A program made the position numbers and the translations under genes. This document shows, one piece after another, positions 39,001 to 46,480 of a stretch of 64,000 bases of DNA; the stretch's first letter is position 1; every line of letters begins with the position of its first letter. This DNA is from Kordia sp. SMS9 (lineage in GTDB: Bacteria > Bacteroidota > Bacteroidia > Flavobacteriales > Flavobacteriaceae): contig NZ_CP031153.1 in the NCBI RefSeq assembly GCF_003352465.1, forward strand, positions 3,338,987-3,402,986, written 5' to 3'. Below the pieces are notes generated by a model. The model was not told where the DNA came from and did no database searches. It was given only the letters and a program-made list of their open reading frames with translations.

Positions 39001-40159
39001 TGCTATGGAAACTGAAAAACCATTGTATTTCGATTACCGAGATGGCAAAGGAAGTTTGGAAGACATGCAGGAAATAGCCACAGAAAAATTGCACAAAAGT
39101 ATAGGCATTCAACATGGACCTTTGCTAAAAACAGCAATTTTCGATTTTGACGAAGAAAGTCGCTTGGTCATCGTCATTCATCACTTTGTAATGGATGTCA
39201 TTTCTTGGCGAATTCTCATCAAAGATTTCCTAAAACTAAAAGCATTACAACTCGAAGAAAAAGTTTTAAAACTTGAAGATAAAAAATTTCCATACGGCAA
39301 TTGGATACAAGAATTAAAATCCTACGGAAACAGTCACGCATTCCAAAAAGAGCAAGCATATTGGGAAGCAATCGCAACGCAAGAAACGTCACAAATAGTT
39401 GCCGATATGCCAAACGGCGATTGTTCCAGTGTACAGCAAACAGCAGTGGCATTGACTGTTTCTGCTGAAAAAACCGAACATTTACTAACGGAAGCAAACA
39501 AAATGTATGCGTGCAGAATGGATGACATCATGTTGGCTGTTTTGGGAATTGCCATGCAGCGTGTTTTCAATGCAGAACGCACAAAAATTCACATGGAAAG
39601 TCACGGAAGAGCCGAAATAAATGAAGCGGTTGATGTCAATGAAACGGTTGGTTGGTTTACCTGCAAATATCCTGTGATTTTAGCGCCTCAATACGAGTTG
39701 GAACAAACGCTAATGCATACCAAAGAAACCTTGCGAAAAATACCAAATCTAGGAATTGGTTATGGAATTCATCATCATTTAATGCAGGAAGCCGCAGCAA
39801 GAGAAGCCGTTGCTATCATGTATAACAATCTTGGGAGTTTTGATACCGAATCAGAGCAAATGTCGTACAATCAAATCACCGTTTCACAAGCATATACAGG
39901 CGAAGGAATCGCAACTGACAGTCCAATTAGTTACGATTTGTACCTGCGAAATATTATGGTGAATGGCGAAATTCAATTGACGATCAATTACAATACAACA
40001 CGTTTTCATTCAGCAACCATTCACAAGTTAAAAAACTGTATTTCAGACCTTTTAGAAGAAGTAATACAGTTGGTTGGACAAACGGAAAATGTAGTCATCA
40101 CGCCAAGTGATTTGGGAGAAAATGATTTAAGTTTAGATGAGTTTGAAGCACTCTTTTAA
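27074..40159 (+). CDS. NRPS-3, three modules with two epimerization domains and an MT-interrupted A domain
   Basis: I prefer the ATG at 27074 over the in-frame GTG at 27068. Domains (residues): TubC-like docking (1-52); C (67-505, HHSIGDGWS); A (520-996); PCP; C (1097-1535, HHIIADGWS); A (1558-2043); PCP; E (2140-2560, HHLIIDIISW, ESHGRH, GWFTS); C (2585-3020, HHHILFDGWC); A (3045-3806) interrupted by a SAM methyltransferase (about 3173-3430); PCP; E (3900-4343, HHFVMDVISW). Pocket readings are DVKYIGAIC (unassigned; Lys at 239 recalls acidic-residue codes), DLTKVGHIG (canonical Asp) and DAEATAEVC (unassigned). Modules 2 and 3 should deliver D-residues. The tail (SLDEFEALF) resembles a short docking helix and would hand the chain to NRPS-4, whose first domain is a C domain. 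No obvious upstream partner for its own docking domain lies in the window. Confidence 0.95.
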   Translation: MKSLLDILYKLGVRLEVQNNDLKIKAPQGVLTSFHIQEIKKYKEDLVTLLSVDTTSNIPKAPIQSWYPLTSAQKRIWMLSQFGNANKAYNIVVAFEMEGILNKKALQKAFEYVLERHDSLRTSFIEKEGEVFQQITPAVECAFSIQYSDQTESNTNDINQFFEFDIELTKAPLLGARLLKTSETKHILIAVLHHSIGDGWSMEVFSRELVIAYNAYCTSKAIELPALAIQYPDYAVWKNQHIQTANHTKAASYWLEKFQGELPSLQLPSFKKRPAVKTYNGNTTHFKFSSEFHQQITQFSKDHEVTLFVTLLAGINAFLHRYTDQDDIIIGTPVAGREHPDLQHQIGLFINTMAIRTQIASDDTFATIVQKEKENFFEAYQHQSYPFDEFVAALQLQRDMSRSALFDIMVVLQSQSQLQSVATDNFFTGLTTKPYQVAASVAMFDLSFAFAETETLKLALNYNTDCYSSAFINRFLVHFERFFYKIISTERTTPIRQVNYLSKAEIKAQVTTYNQTSVSYPKHKTLVDILQDQVHKTPDSVAVVFEETSLTYKEIEEKSNQFAQYLKEKYNPQPNDTIAIQLERSEWLIISILGILKSGAAYVPMATAYPESRAAYICADASCKTIINEAELAVFKQQAATFKNTLPTQEIRPENIAYIIYTSGTTGNPKGVMITHKNCVNYMSYFNKEVHNISLTCKIIFDVSVKELFTALTSGSTLYIAKEETTFQPEAYANYLYENKISYCYLHPMHVHLIANALDVYEEIFLKKIILGVEAIKPEMVSWYLSKNIKVINAYGPSETTICATAYEVKSLDAITTANIPIGKPIDNYQVYILDSTYNTLQPTGILGEICISGDGVGKGYINQPELTAQKFIPHPFIKGEILYKTGDLGRKLPDGNLEFIGRSDRQIKIRGHRIELGEIEAALTKISELKVAYVEVQVLKKEKYLVAYYTSSKKLQATTLRKQLQTQLPAYMLPSFYIEIPKLPLTVNGKIDRKKLPEVDLETKVQTEYVAAKTTTQQQLVTIWKHVLEVPQIGITNSFFELGGHSMKAMQLVNQINAVFGSNLQMRDVFLYPTITTISKQLFQENEIQIQPAEVKESYALSNIQQQIWVESQIAEGSKAYHMPFVIEISGKKQLDIVQEAMNCLIARHEILRTVFRKDDEETVKQWILDAKEITHSYDYHDFTNQEDCKGLIDNYVEAQHEKLFDLENGPLLHYALFHIPDNKSVFYLKLHHIIADGWSIQILLKELFTQYETLQNNTEQTLSSLAIHYKDYAAWEQQITSEASVHAHEAFWKKTLSGTLPIIDLPTTKVRPKLKTYSGAIFETSLSAETSKQLHDFSIAHEGSTFMTLLAIWNVVLHKYTGLEDILVGSPIATRKSEVLEPQIGPYINTIGLRNTIATTQNFEEFFATVKENTLAAFSHEMYPLAELGTKMNLQRDRSRSPIFDVLFTSQNMQSSIVDKVIPSEDEFLFRENVSSKFDLNLSFYEHDGTIILGLNFNPDVYEAHTIQQLLGHYKAFISKLLRHTQTPIAKISVLSELEQQFSLQASQSKEVTIDSKETIISRFQNIVRQYPENTAVQTPNSKYSYQELDTLSSQFAHYLQQHYNSTIGDGIVVKLAHDEWFFIAIMSVLKMGCFFIPVAVDFPEKRIEYISKNSQSSLCIDAAFIKEFTSQKNNHTKDYKTTPIHSDTTCYSIYTSGTTGKPKGVLIPHKAVVNYVDGFIATNNITEKDSSVVLSSLAFDLIYTSVFPCLLSGATLFVPTTSQTKNVLEITDVIAAHTITFLKVTPSYLNVLLDVSENILVRDTALRLMVSGGESPIQKDVEKIVNSGIHVLNHYGPTEATIGTCTHLITRENLKAFTENPVIGTPVFGNYIYVLDASLQLVPKGVIGELYIGGNGLAKGYVNAEETALKFIADPYRTGKKIYKTGDYGKMLPNGTIQFLGRKDKQFKINGYRIETQEIKNVLLAHKAITNAHITVVANDGQQLILAFVVGTIEDSADIKEYLGQFLPAYMLPRHIYILAEFPMNKNGKIIEEALLKSVDITHETTSNYVPPSSEIEKILAATWQEVLGAKPIGIKDVFFELGGDSIKAIQILSRVGAHGFTFDLTDILKYPTIEQLSSFVKIKKRKIPQAPVVGDVSLSPIQLRFLNNKENIHHFFNYSFLYKSSLPLAVEKIKKTFEILSNHHDILRASFSKKASDWTQTIQKETTYNFYTFETTADEFVLEKSQEIQEQINVTDALIGLAVFKDEEKSLLFFTFHHLIIDIISWYTLKEDFENIYQSLLHKQTIALPEKTDSYKYWVQQQVAKTQTEAFQTDIAYWQQFQEELHTPTFKNTAQLNNTFEQQQVASFQFSEEETLLFQEIPQKKYNINIEEVLITGLVAAFSNTFHTKNVLIDVESHGRHETLEATDISRTVGWFTSIYPMQLRNYATLRERIVHTKETLRNVPNKGISFGIYKYLSDTTQKFIQPQLRINYIGTVDSTTVEDGFLSLQPGVYPISKKRTRDYIIDIQARIQHGKLHVQCNYPKDFLSASKIEALLAAYKQECHEIITHCQSLQTQKYTPSDFTFSDFSIAEMEASKLFEADNVVDILPMSLLQKGIFYHYRKNTNSKAYFEQKNFKLSGNFIASQVAAAFQKVLDKYSILRTSFTDDIGGDLLQVVKGNQQLNFNYHDVSEVSEEIRNETLKTIKDKDIQDGFDVEKDTLIRLNVFKLAPSVFEFCLSHHHILFDGWCNSLIFNDFFKAYIQLQQKVPIDIGSEIPFSNYINWLTKRDNSEAVRYWKELLFDYDQGVKVPYEKNIVVEDASKLHDRYTFHITEEETTALQRLANSSRVTLNTLISGIWGMLLAKYNNTKDVVFGAVVSGRPGDLQHVERMVGLFINTIPVRVRFGEDSFENVVKNHQQFWIDSQAHQYLQLSEIQANSQLKDQLINHLYVFENYPSLSSLNENKKNLDFEFIDFEVYEQSNYNFAMIVMPGTELHFGFSYDANLFETADLQKIERHLKNCIQQIIKNPTRSIAEIDMVTPTEKQILLTDFKGFEEERNAEDTLVSLIQNQAIHLPNQVAVLDAENAVSYAELDQFSAKIANYLVENNIPKGKNIGILYHKSTTYIGLILGILKAGCSYVPLDSNWPQKRKKEVLNQAEIPLIFIGTSEIPTANILQWECNALQTYVCVDADDPYTILENESPLMSQELWNHIASTATDAIEAGGWVSSFTGLPFSELEMQEYSENVLYRVRPYLNKTKRVLEIGCASGITMFAVAPHVKEYIGLDISSEVIQTNREKIQREGIQNISCYVKGAAEIDTLDLGAFDIVIINSVIQCFPGLNYLREILSKACSVVAKDGMLFLGDIMNQDTKQTMLDDLLEYQQTHQNSKTKLVFDTELFVSPIFFLDYVAQHQLPIKPIVCGKKYTISNELTTYRYDVIFEMVEAPNQDAEAIKQQHGKGEIECQSSENFNSEILAEAAAYMIFTSGTTGKSKGVRVTHQNIINTLKWRERVYEFSKEDNILSIPAFHFDASVEDIFGALIVGATLCIPDQQKTLDTTYLSNFIQDQKVTNFIAVPTFYEVLVDELQGKNLHLKTITVAGEALTQTVLEKHYKMLPYVKLFNEYGPTETAVCVTFKEMKPTDSITIGKPIDNMEILILDADNKLLPLGISGEITIGGIGVSLGYYNDVENTRQKFIPHPYKKDAIVYKTGDLGKWLPNGELEFLGRNDHQVKIRGFRVELTEIEAVLETHSLIRRAVVSNQDDRLLAFVELLEAQDVDTEILLHHAVNRLPSYMIPAKIEVIDAIPLTPNNKIDRKKIKTFSLKTHQKTGIQLPETEREKTLASVWKEVLRTTNEISTEDNFFELGGDSIKSMLVVSKLKKRNYHVSVTNVLNAPTLKEQASKLTLKDHANIAYEIAEKSALLPIQSEFVAQFGTIPSQFNLAIALVNKDTTDRWLPDAVQEITHVLVQQHDALQRFFTQEDAQWVMHRNAAMETEKPLYFDYRDGKGSLEDMQEIATEKLHKSIGIQHGPLLKTAIFDFDEESRLVIVIHHFVMDVISWRILIKDFLKLKALQLEEKVLKLEDKKFPYGNWIQELKSYGNSHAFQKEQAYWEAIATQETSQIVADMPNGDCSSVQQTAVALTVSAEKTEHLLTEANKMYACRMDDIMLAVLGIAMQRVFNAERTKIHMESHGRAEINEAVDVNETVGWFTCKYPVILAPQYELEQTLMHTKETLRKIPNLGIGYGIHHHLMQEAAAREAVAIMYNNLGSFDTESEQMSYNQITVSQAYTGEGIATDSPISYDLYLRNIMVNGEIQLTINYNTTRFHSATIHKLKNCISDLLEEVIQLVGQTENVVITPSDLGENDLSLDEFEALF
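36590..37360 (+). other. Methyltransferase domain inserted between A2 and A3 motifs of an A domain
   Basis: The third A domain of NRPS-3 runs normally through A2 (LKAGCSYVPLD), then carries a SAM-dependent methyltransferase before resuming at A3 (FTSGTTGKSKG). The SAM-binding motif VLEIGCASG lies at 36808-36834, followed by YIGLDIS and FDIVIINSV. In known interrupted A domains, insertion between A2 and A3 (as in KtzH) goes with side-chain methylation, while insertion between A8 and A9 gives backbone N-methylation. Side-chain O- or S-methylation is therefore the better guess. Confidence 0.85.
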
Positions 40160-40180
40160 AATAAAAAGTTAAAAAGTAAA

Positions 40181-43100
40181 ATGTTACACAAGGAAAATAT
40201 AAAACGAATCTTTAAATGTTCACCGATGCAAAAAGGCATGTTCTTTTTGTACAAGTTGAATCCATCTTCAAAACAACACATCGTACAATATTGTTTTGAT
40301 CTCAAAGGAGAAATACAGCCTGCAAACTTTAAAGAAGCTTTTCGCGATGTATGCAAAAGATACGACGTATTGCGAACCATTTTTGTGCAAAAAACGACCG
40401 ATTATCCAATTCAAATCGTACTTAAAGAAATTGAACTCGATTTTACATTTACTGATGTCACAACGGCGACGAACACCAAAACCAAACAAGAATTTTTAGA
40501 AGCCGATTTAGAAAAAGGATTTCAAATAGACAAAACGCCATGCGTGCGTTTGCAACTCATCAAACAAGCAGACCGATCGTACGCGTGTATTTTTACGTTT
40601 CATCACATCATTATGGATGGTTGGTGTAACAGTATCATTATCAATGATTTCATGACGTTTTATGCAGCGCGAACGCTTCAGTTGGAAATGCCCAAAACGC
40701 CTGTGCCAAACTATGAATCGTACATTCAATGGTTGGACAAACAAAATGCTGTGGAAGCCACAAATTTTTGGAAAAACTACTTGAGCGATTACCAAAATCA
40801 ACTCAAAATACCATTTCTGAAAACGCAAAATGAACTTCTGTATCTGTTTGAAAATCAAACAATCACTTTTGAAGCGGAACTTTCTACAAAAATTGAAATC
40901 CTAGCCAAAGAAAATGATGTCACACTCAATGCGGTATGTCAATTATTGTGGGCAATTGTGTTGGCAAAAATCAACGATGTTTCGGATGTTGTATTTGGAG
41001 TGGTTTCTTCGGGAAGACCTACAGAAGTAGCGGATTCGGATAAAATCTTAGGACTATTCATCAACACCATTCCCATTCGAATTTCGTGGGATAAAAGCAC
41101 AACAATTCGTGAAGTATTGAAGCAATCGTTCGAAAAAATAAATGCAGTTCAAGAATACAGTTACCTGCAATTGGCAGACATTCAACAACAATCGGAACAG
41201 TCGCGAAACCTAATTGATCACATTTTCATCTTTGAAAACTATCCAAAAAATATTGAAGATCTTTCCAATGCGGACGAACTTAAAACACTAGACTTGCGCT
41301 TGGAAAACACCCAAGTTTTCGATCAAACAAACTATCATTTCAACATCATTGCAAAGAAAAACGAACACATTGAATTCAAGTTTTTATACAATGCTTCGCT
41401 CATTTCGGCAAACGATATTGAGATTATTGGCGAGTATTTGCAACATGTAGCCAATCAAATAGTTGAAAATCCAGCCGATTTGCTAAGCACTATTTCGCTT
41501 GCTCCAAAACAACATTTGGCAATGCTTACGGGCGCATCACACGAAATTCATCACGAATCTTTGGTGAGCTATTGGAAGCAAAGTGTGTCAACATTTGGAA
41601 GTCGTATCGCGGTTACGCATGAAAATCAGGAATTTACCTATCACGAAATTGATCAATTGTCCAACGCTTTCGCGGGATTTTTACAAAAAAACCATGCCGT
41701 TACCAATGGCGATCGTGTAGTTGTTGCATTGGAAAGATCGGAGCGAATGCTGATTGCGGTTTGGAGTATTTTAAAACTTGGCGCAAGCATTGTACCGATA
41801 GATATAAACTATCCAGAACGCAGAAAAGAATACATTCTGCAAGACGCAAATGCAACGTGTATTGTTGACGAATCTATGATGGAAGCATGGCAAAATTCAC
41901 ATGAAACGTTTGCGGAAAATGAAGTTACTTTTCAGTCACCAAATCGCGAAAGTATCTGTTACATCATTTACACTTCTGGAACCACGGGAAAACCAAACGG
42001 AACGATGTTGACGCATGAAAACATGATCAATTTGGTTCATTTTCATGATGCAACAACCATTAAACGTTCCAAAGTATTGCAATTTGCACCCTTGGTATTC
42101 GATGTTTCTTTTCAAGAAATATTTGCCACACATCTCAACGGTGGAACTCTATATTTAATTCACGAAAGTGTACGGTATAATGTAGAAAAACTGTTTCAAT
42201 TTGTTGAAAAACATGCTATTGAAACTTTATTTCTACCAACATCATACTTAAAATACATCAGCAACACCAACGAAGTATTGCAAGCATTTCCAAGCTGTGT
42301 ACAGGACATCATTGTAGCAGGTGAACGGTTAATCATCAATAACAATCTAAAAGAATTTCTATGGAACAGAAACGTTCGTTTGCACAACCATTACGGACCT
42401 TCGGAAACACACGTCATCACAGCAATGACGGTAAACACGGATGCTGAAATTGACAAAATTCCTTCCATTGGAACGCCAATTCAAAACACGACCATTTGCA
42501 TCATGTCTGAAACGGATCAAATTCAAGCAAAAGGTGGAGTCGGACAACTCTTAGTCAGTGGGAAACCTGTTGGAAAAGGCTATGTACATAATGAAACGCT
42601 CACACAAAAAAAGTTCGTCACCATTGCTGGGAAAAACTATTATAAAACGGGCGACAAAGCTTATATTCATTCCGACAATACCATTCACTATTTAGGAAGA
42701 ATAGACGATCAAATAAAATACAGAGGTTATCGTATTGAATTAAGCGAAATTGCCGCTACCATATTGCAAAACAAAGCTGTAAAAGAAGCTGTTGTTATTT
42801 TGCATGAAGAAGCGCCTTCTGTACAAAAATTAGTGGCGTTTATCATTGCTGAAACGACGTTTGACACCACAACATTGCAAACACACTTAAACGGTCATTT
42901 GCCACATTACATGATTCCGACGTCCATTATACGGATGGATGCATTTCCGATGACACACAATGGGAAAGTTGACAAACGAAAACTTCAAAATGATTTCGTT
43001 TCCAACACAGTTGTGGAGTTAGGAACTGAATCACTTACCCTAGAAGAAGAAAAAATCATTGCGATTTGGAAAGAGATTTTAAACATAAACGCGATTTCTA

Positions 43101-46100
43101 GAAATGATAACTTTCTCAATCTTGGCGGACATAGTTTGCAGTTCATTCAACTTGCAGGACGCTATTCCAAGCATTTCAAAGTTACCGTTTCCTTTAGAGA
43201 ATTATTCCTAAATGCAACGGTAAAAGCACATGCAGCTTTGATCATTTCCAAATCAAAAGGCGATCTGCCACCAAAAATTCCGAAAACGGCAGTTCAAGAA
43301 CACTATCCGTTAAGTGCTGCGCAAATGCGAATGTGGACATTAAGTCAATTTGAAAATGCTGACAGAGCACACAATATTGTACAAGCCTTTGAATTTTCTG
43401 GAAATTTAGAGACTGAAAAGTTAGTGGAAGCCATTTCGAAAGTAGTGATGCGACATGAAATTTTGCGTACATACTTCATCATCGATGCACAACACAATAT
43501 TCGTCAACTTTTTGTGCCAAGTGCCATATTTCAAACCGATCTAACTTACATACATCCAGCAACACTTTCGGACGTAGATGCAGTCATTGAAAAGAAATAC
43601 AAAACGGTTTTCGATTTAGAAAAAGGGCCTTTATGGAATGTCACCATCGTAAAAACAGGCGAAGAACAACACATTCTCATCCTCACCATTCATCACATTA
43701 TTTGTGATGGTTGGTCCATGAAAATATTGGCAAAAGAAGTCCTTACACACTATCATCACTTACAAAAAAACCAAGAAAAAACACTTCCAGCACTTTCCAT
43801 ACAATACAAAGATTATGTGGCTTGGTTACAAATGCCAAAACAGCAGCAGCAAATACAAAAAGAAGAAGCGTATTGGTTGAAGAAATTTAAAGGTGAAATT
43901 CCGCAAATCAAATTTCCAACTTCCAAAAAACGTCCTGCACTTAAAACCTACAACGGTGATAGTGTTTCAGTGACGTTTTCCAAAACACTTTCAGAAAGCA
44001 TTAAAAAATACAACACGACAAGTGAATCAACACTTTTTATGACGCTTTTAGCAGGTGTAAACGCACTGTTGTACCGATACACAAACGAAACGGACATCAT
44101 TGTTGGAACACCAACCGCAGGAAGAATACACGAGCAATTGGAAGACCAATTAGGCTTGTACTTAAACACCTTGGCAATACGAACGCACTTTGAAAAAGAA
44201 AGTAACTTTGCTGAGTTAACAAGCTTGGTAAAAGAAGAATTATCTCAAACATATTCCAATCAATTATATCCTTTTGACAAACTTGTAGACCAACTACAAT
44301 TGGAAAGAGATCTAAGCAGATCGCCATTATTTGACATCTTAGTCGTGCTGCAAAACTTCCAAAATACAATTGTAGAAGAAACGCAGGAACCTACAAACCT
44401 TTCTGTGACTACGTATTCAGGAAACACGCGCAAACTGAGCATGTTTGACTTAAAATTTGTGTTTCAAGAATACGCGCATGGTATTCATGTATTGCTAGAA
44501 TTCAATGCGGATATTTATGCAAAAGCTCAAATCAAAAAAGCACTTTCACATCTAGAAAATTTATTGCAACACGTGATACAGCAACCCAAAGTTCCCATCA
44601 ATGAATTGCACTATCTATCGCCATCTGAAGAGGAAACCATTTTGCAATCTTCTGGACAACTGCTAGAAACGGAAACTTCCAAGGAAACCATTGTAAGTAC
44701 ATTCAAAAATACCGTTCAACAATTTGGAAGCGAAATTGCGTTGGTTGGAGAAGAAAAACAGGTAACGTACAATGACTTAGATGTATTGTCTGATCAATTG
44801 GCAAGCTATCTAAAAACTACCTACGCGATACAACCAAAAAGTACAATTGCCATCCAATTAGAGCGCAGCGAGTGGGTTTTTGTAGCGATGTTAAGTGTAC
44901 TAAAACTTGGTAATGCTTTTGTTCCCATTGCCATAGATGCGCCAAGCGATCGTACAGCGTTTATGCTAAAAGACAGTGCTTGTGTACTAAACATTGATCA
45001 ATCTGTCATTCAACAATTTGAATTGCAAGAAGCGAACAATGAAGTGATTACATTTCCAGAAGTTTCTAGCAGCATGACAGCGTATATTATCTATACTTCA
45101 GGAACTACAGGAAAACCAAAAGGTGTGTCCATTCCGCACAAAGCGTTGGTCAATTATGCCAATTGGTTCAAAAACACGCATCACATTTCGGCAGGCGATC
45201 GTTCCGTAGTACTTTCATTGCATACATTCGATTTAATATATACAAGTGTCTTTGGATGTTTGCTTTCAGGCGCAAGTTTACACGTTCCTTCAGAAAATCT
45301 AATCAGTGATTTAAAAGGAATTTCAAACTATATCATAAAGCACCACATCAGTTTCTTAAAAATTACGCCAATGTATTTGAATGCGTTGTTAAATGTGAAA
45401 GAAAACATCCTAACGTCGTCTTCTTTAAAGTTAATAGTTTGCGGTGGCGAAAAACCAATAATCAACGATGTGCGAAGTGTAGTGGAAGCTGGAAAAATAT
45501 TTGTAAATCATTACGGACCTACCGAAACTACCATCGGTGTTTGTGCACATGAAGTGACGCGAGACAATCTCAAGGAATTTGAAGAAAATACAGTCATAGG
45601 CACACCTGTAACCAACACACAACTGTTCATTTTGGATGAAAAACAACAATTGTGTGCAGATAATATTGTTGGCGAGCTCTGCATTTCGGGAGCACAATTG
45701 TCAGATGGCTATGTGAATTTACAACCCTTGACAGAAGAAAAATTCATTCAACATCCAACACTATCCAAACGAATTTTTAGAACAGGTGATCTCGCCAAAA
45801 GATTGCCAAACGGCACCATATTGTGTCTTGGACGCAAAGACAATCAGCTAAAAATACGCGGCTACAGAGTAGAATTGGAAGAAGTAGAACACGTATTGGC
45901 AGCGCAAACACACATGGTTCAAAAAGCTGCGGTATTGGTCAAAGAACACAACAGTCAACAACGTTTGGTAGCTTTCATCGTAGCACAACAAGAAAATTTT
46001 GATGAAATCGAATTACGAGTAGCATTACAAAATTCATTGCCAAACTACATGTTGCCCGCATCTTTTGTTCAAATCACAGAAATGCCGCTCAACGCGAATG

Positions 46101-46477
46101 GCAAAGTGGACAAAAAAGAATTACTTTTAAAAGGAGTAACGATCAATTCGGTTTCGAAAACCATTGTGGAAGCAAGCAATCATACCGAAGAAGTATTGGT
46201 TTCGTTGCTTAAAAAAGCATTGGATACAGAAAAAATATCGGTCAAAGACAATTTCTTTGATTTGGGAGTCAATTCCATCATGCTTATCAAACTATTATAC
46301 GAAATCAATGCAATGCTAAAAACGGATGTGAAGTTAATGACGATATTTCAACATCCAACGGTGGAAAGACTTGCACAAGTGCTACATTCCTCGAATGAGG
46401 ATACAACTTCAAAACTCCTAAATGACATAGAAGAAAACGTGGCAGACGATGAAGTATATGATATGTTTGATGAATAA
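40181..46477 (+). CDS. NRPS-4, two-module NRPS (Pro, Asp) feeding a PKS
   Basis: The ATG start lies 21 bp after NRPS-3. There is no N-terminal docking domain; the protein opens directly with a C domain (7-440, HHIIMDGWC), expected D-to-L type because NRPS-3 ends in an E domain. Then follow A (460-943), PCP (953-1023, GGHS), C (1040-1480, HHIICDGWS), A (1500-1983) and PCP (2000-2070). The first pocket reads DVQFIAHVI, close to the proline code DVQLIAHVV. The second reads DLTKVGHIG, a canonical Asp code identical to that of NRPS-3 module 2. In the first A domain the A3 core reads TGKPNG, with Asn instead of Lys, though the catalytic Lys region NGKVDK is intact. The last PCP has LGVNS instead of LGGxS. 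It ends 3 bp before the PKS, to which it should pass a peptidyl-Asp. Confidence 0.95.
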   Translation: MLHKENIKRIFKCSPMQKGMFFLYKLNPSSKQHIVQYCFDLKGEIQPANFKEAFRDVCKRYDVLRTIFVQKTTDYPIQIVLKEIELDFTFTDVTTATNTKTKQEFLEADLEKGFQIDKTPCVRLQLIKQADRSYACIFTFHHIIMDGWCNSIIINDFMTFYAARTLQLEMPKTPVPNYESYIQWLDKQNAVEATNFWKNYLSDYQNQLKIPFLKTQNELLYLFENQTITFEAELSTKIEILAKENDVTLNAVCQLLWAIVLAKINDVSDVVFGVVSSGRPTEVADSDKILGLFINTIPIRISWDKSTTIREVLKQSFEKINAVQEYSYLQLADIQQQSEQSRNLIDHIFIFENYPKNIEDLSNADELKTLDLRLENTQVFDQTNYHFNIIAKKNEHIEFKFLYNASLISANDIEIIGEYLQHVANQIVENPADLLSTISLAPKQHLAMLTGASHEIHHESLVSYWKQSVSTFGSRIAVTHENQEFTYHEIDQLSNAFAGFLQKNHAVTNGDRVVVALERSERMLIAVWSILKLGASIVPIDINYPERRKEYILQDANATCIVDESMMEAWQNSHETFAENEVTFQSPNRESICYIIYTSGTTGKPNGTMLTHENMINLVHFHDATTIKRSKVLQFAPLVFDVSFQEIFATHLNGGTLYLIHESVRYNVEKLFQFVEKHAIETLFLPTSYLKYISNTNEVLQAFPSCVQDIIVAGERLIINNNLKEFLWNRNVRLHNHYGPSETHVITAMTVNTDAEIDKIPSIGTPIQNTTICIMSETDQIQAKGGVGQLLVSGKPVGKGYVHNETLTQKKFVTIAGKNYYKTGDKAYIHSDNTIHYLGRIDDQIKYRGYRIELSEIAATILQNKAVKEAVVILHEEAPSVQKLVAFIIAETTFDTTTLQTHLNGHLPHYMIPTSIIRMDAFPMTHNGKVDKRKLQNDFVSNTVVELGTESLTLEEEKIIAIWKEILNINAISRNDNFLNLGGHSLQFIQLAGRYSKHFKVTVSFRELFLNATVKAHAALIISKSKGDLPPKIPKTAVQEHYPLSAAQMRMWTLSQFENADRAHNIVQAFEFSGNLETEKLVEAISKVVMRHEILRTYFIIDAQHNIRQLFVPSAIFQTDLTYIHPATLSDVDAVIEKKYKTVFDLEKGPLWNVTIVKTGEEQHILILTIHHIICDGWSMKILAKEVLTHYHHLQKNQEKTLPALSIQYKDYVAWLQMPKQQQQIQKEEAYWLKKFKGEIPQIKFPTSKKRPALKTYNGDSVSVTFSKTLSESIKKYNTTSESTLFMTLLAGVNALLYRYTNETDIIVGTPTAGRIHEQLEDQLGLYLNTLAIRTHFEKESNFAELTSLVKEELSQTYSNQLYPFDKLVDQLQLERDLSRSPLFDILVVLQNFQNTIVEETQEPTNLSVTTYSGNTRKLSMFDLKFVFQEYAHGIHVLLEFNADIYAKAQIKKALSHLENLLQHVIQQPKVPINELHYLSPSEEETILQSSGQLLETETSKETIVSTFKNTVQQFGSEIALVGEEKQVTYNDLDVLSDQLASYLKTTYAIQPKSTIAIQLERSEWVFVAMLSVLKLGNAFVPIAIDAPSDRTAFMLKDSACVLNIDQSVIQQFELQEANNEVITFPEVSSSMTAYIIYTSGTTGKPKGVSIPHKALVNYANWFKNTHHISAGDRSVVLSLHTFDLIYTSVFGCLLSGASLHVPSENLISDLKGISNYIIKHHISFLKITPMYLNALLNVKENILTSSSLKLIVCGGEKPIINDVRSVVEAGKIFVNHYGPTETTIGVCAHEVTRDNLKEFEENTVIGTPVTNTQLFILDEKQQLCADNIVGELCISGAQLSDGYVNLQPLTEEKFIQHPTLSKRIFRTGDLAKRLPNGTILCLGRKDNQLKIRGYRVELEEVEHVLAAQTHMVQKAAVLVKEHNSQQRLVAFIVAQQENFDEIELRVALQNSLPNYMLPASFVQITEMPLNANGKVDKKELLLKGVTINSVSKTIVEASNHTEEVLVSLLKKALDTEKISVKDNFFDLGVNSIMLIKLLYEINAMLKTDVKLMTIFQHPTVERLAQVLHSSNEDTTSKLLNDIEENVADDEVYDMFDE

Positions 46478-46480
46478 TTA

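Noticed and set aside
40508..40858. 116-codon minus-strand open frame inside NRPS-4
   Set aside because: Antisense to the catalytic part of a C domain, with no family features.
2..46477. Regularly repeated blocks suggestive of a CRISPR or tandem repeat array
   Set aside because: The repeats are conserved NRPS core motifs spaced about 3 kb apart within open reading frames.
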